Part shown: positions 14,144 through 14,431 of the stretch, piece by piece
Layout: each line of letters opens with the position of its first letter
Numbering within the stretch: the stretch's first letter is position 1
Source: Acetobacteraceae bacterium
GTDB lineage: Bacteria; Pseudomonadota; Alphaproteobacteria; Acetobacterales; Acetobacteraceae
Length of the DNA stretch: 14,431 nucleotides
Direction of reading: 5' to 3'
Assembly (NCBI GenBank): GCA_003133265.1
Contig: PKWQ01000410.1
Coordinates: 3,758 to 18,188, forward strand
Notes under the pieces: model-generated
The model's input: the letters and a program-made list of their open reading frames with translations, nothing else
Database searches by the model: none
What the model was told of the DNA's origin: nothing
Position numbers and translations under genes: made by a program

Positions 14144-14431
14144 TCAGCCGCTGGAGGCGACATAGGCCTTCAGGCTGTCCACCTCGTACTCCTGCTGCAT
14201 GATCCGCGCCTTGACCACGTCGCCGATGCTGACAATGCCGACCAGCACACCACCCTCCACCACCGGCAGATGACGGAACCGGCTTTCGGTGATGATCGCT
14301 GTCGCCTCCGCCACCGTGGTGCGGCGCAGCACGGTACGCGGTTCCGGCGTCATCAGTTTCGCGGCGGTCATTTCCAGCGTCCGCGCACCATGCACCGCCA
14401 GCGCGTACATCACATCGCGCTCGCTGATGAT
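14144..14431 (-). CDS. CBS-domain protein, 3' part (cut by window edge)
   Basis: The visible 95 residues are the C-terminal part of a small protein with paired CBS domains; the frame continues past the window edge without a start (reading IISERDVMYALAVHG). The last CBS domain is complete: AAKLMTPEPRTVLRRTTVAEATAIITESRFRHLPVVEGGVLVGIVSIGDVVKARI, then the tail YEVDSLKAYVASSG. CBS pairs bind adenine nucleotides such as AMP, ATP or SAM and often act as energy sensors; stand-alone two-CBS proteins of about 140 residues are common in alphaproteobacteria and mostly uncharacterised. It converges on the lipoprotein gene with only 24 bases between stops. A GTG/ATG at 14413-14408 lies within conserved domain sequence and is not the true start. 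Confidence 0.88.
   Translation of the reverse strand: MISERDVMYALAVHGARTLEMTAAKLMTPEPRTVLRRTTVAEATAIITESRFRHLPVVEGGVLVGIVSIGDVVKARIMQQEYEVDSLKAYVASSG

Noticed and set aside
1..14431. A CRISPR array, prophage, insertion sequence, toxin-antitoxin pair or other defence system
   Set aside because: No spaced direct repeats, transposase or integrase motifs, terminal inverted repeats or known defence domains were seen; all large frames are explained by housekeeping, transport or envelope genes.

Overview
The window is a dense, high-GC stretch of ordinary bacterial chromosome carrying 13 genes on both strands. Codons favour G or C in the third position. The gene set (an RNase PH–RdgB–HemW block, MscL, an AsmA-like protein, an MBOAT/SGNH acylation pair, PuuE-like carbohydrate-esterase-4 proteins) and the protein style point to an alphaproteobacterium. 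A member of the Rhodospirillales/Acetobacteraceae is my best guess, but this is inference from general features. I see no phage, transposon, CRISPR array, tRNA or rRNA.

Layout. Positions 8-1660 (+) encode a ThDP-dependent enzyme of the acetolactate synthase / 2-hydroxyacyl-CoA lyase type. It runs convergently into an AsmA-family protein (1739-3589, minus), with a perfect 13-bp hairpin between the two. A gene-free stretch of about 310 bases follows. Then comes a two-gene operon (3901-6482, +) of an AlgI-like membrane O-acyltransferase and an SGNH-like partner, most likely acylating a cell-surface or secreted polysaccharide.

A long run of seven minus-strand genes follows, read from high to low coordinates. 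It starts with two paralogous PuuE-like deacetylase/amidohydrolase genes (12265-10414) that overlap by 8 bases, then mscL 31 bases on. After a 116-base gap come rph (RNase PH), rdgB (house-cleaning NTP pyrophosphatase), an exported alpha/beta hydrolase and hemW (haem chaperone). rph and rdgB overlap by 1 base, rdgB and the hydrolase by 13.

The right end holds a divergent NRAMP-superfamily transporter with a histidine-rich N-terminus (12376-13728, +), a small glycine-zipper lipoprotein (13868-14119, +) and, convergent with it, the 3' part of a CBS-domain protein cut by the window edge (minus).

I found no clearly new biological system. The points most worth a second look are the overlapping deacetylase pair linked to mscL, the NRAMP-like transporter lacking the canonical MPH metal site and carrying a His-rich tail, the apparent non-canonical CTG start of the AsmA gene, and the hydrolase placed inside the rph-rdgB-hemW block.
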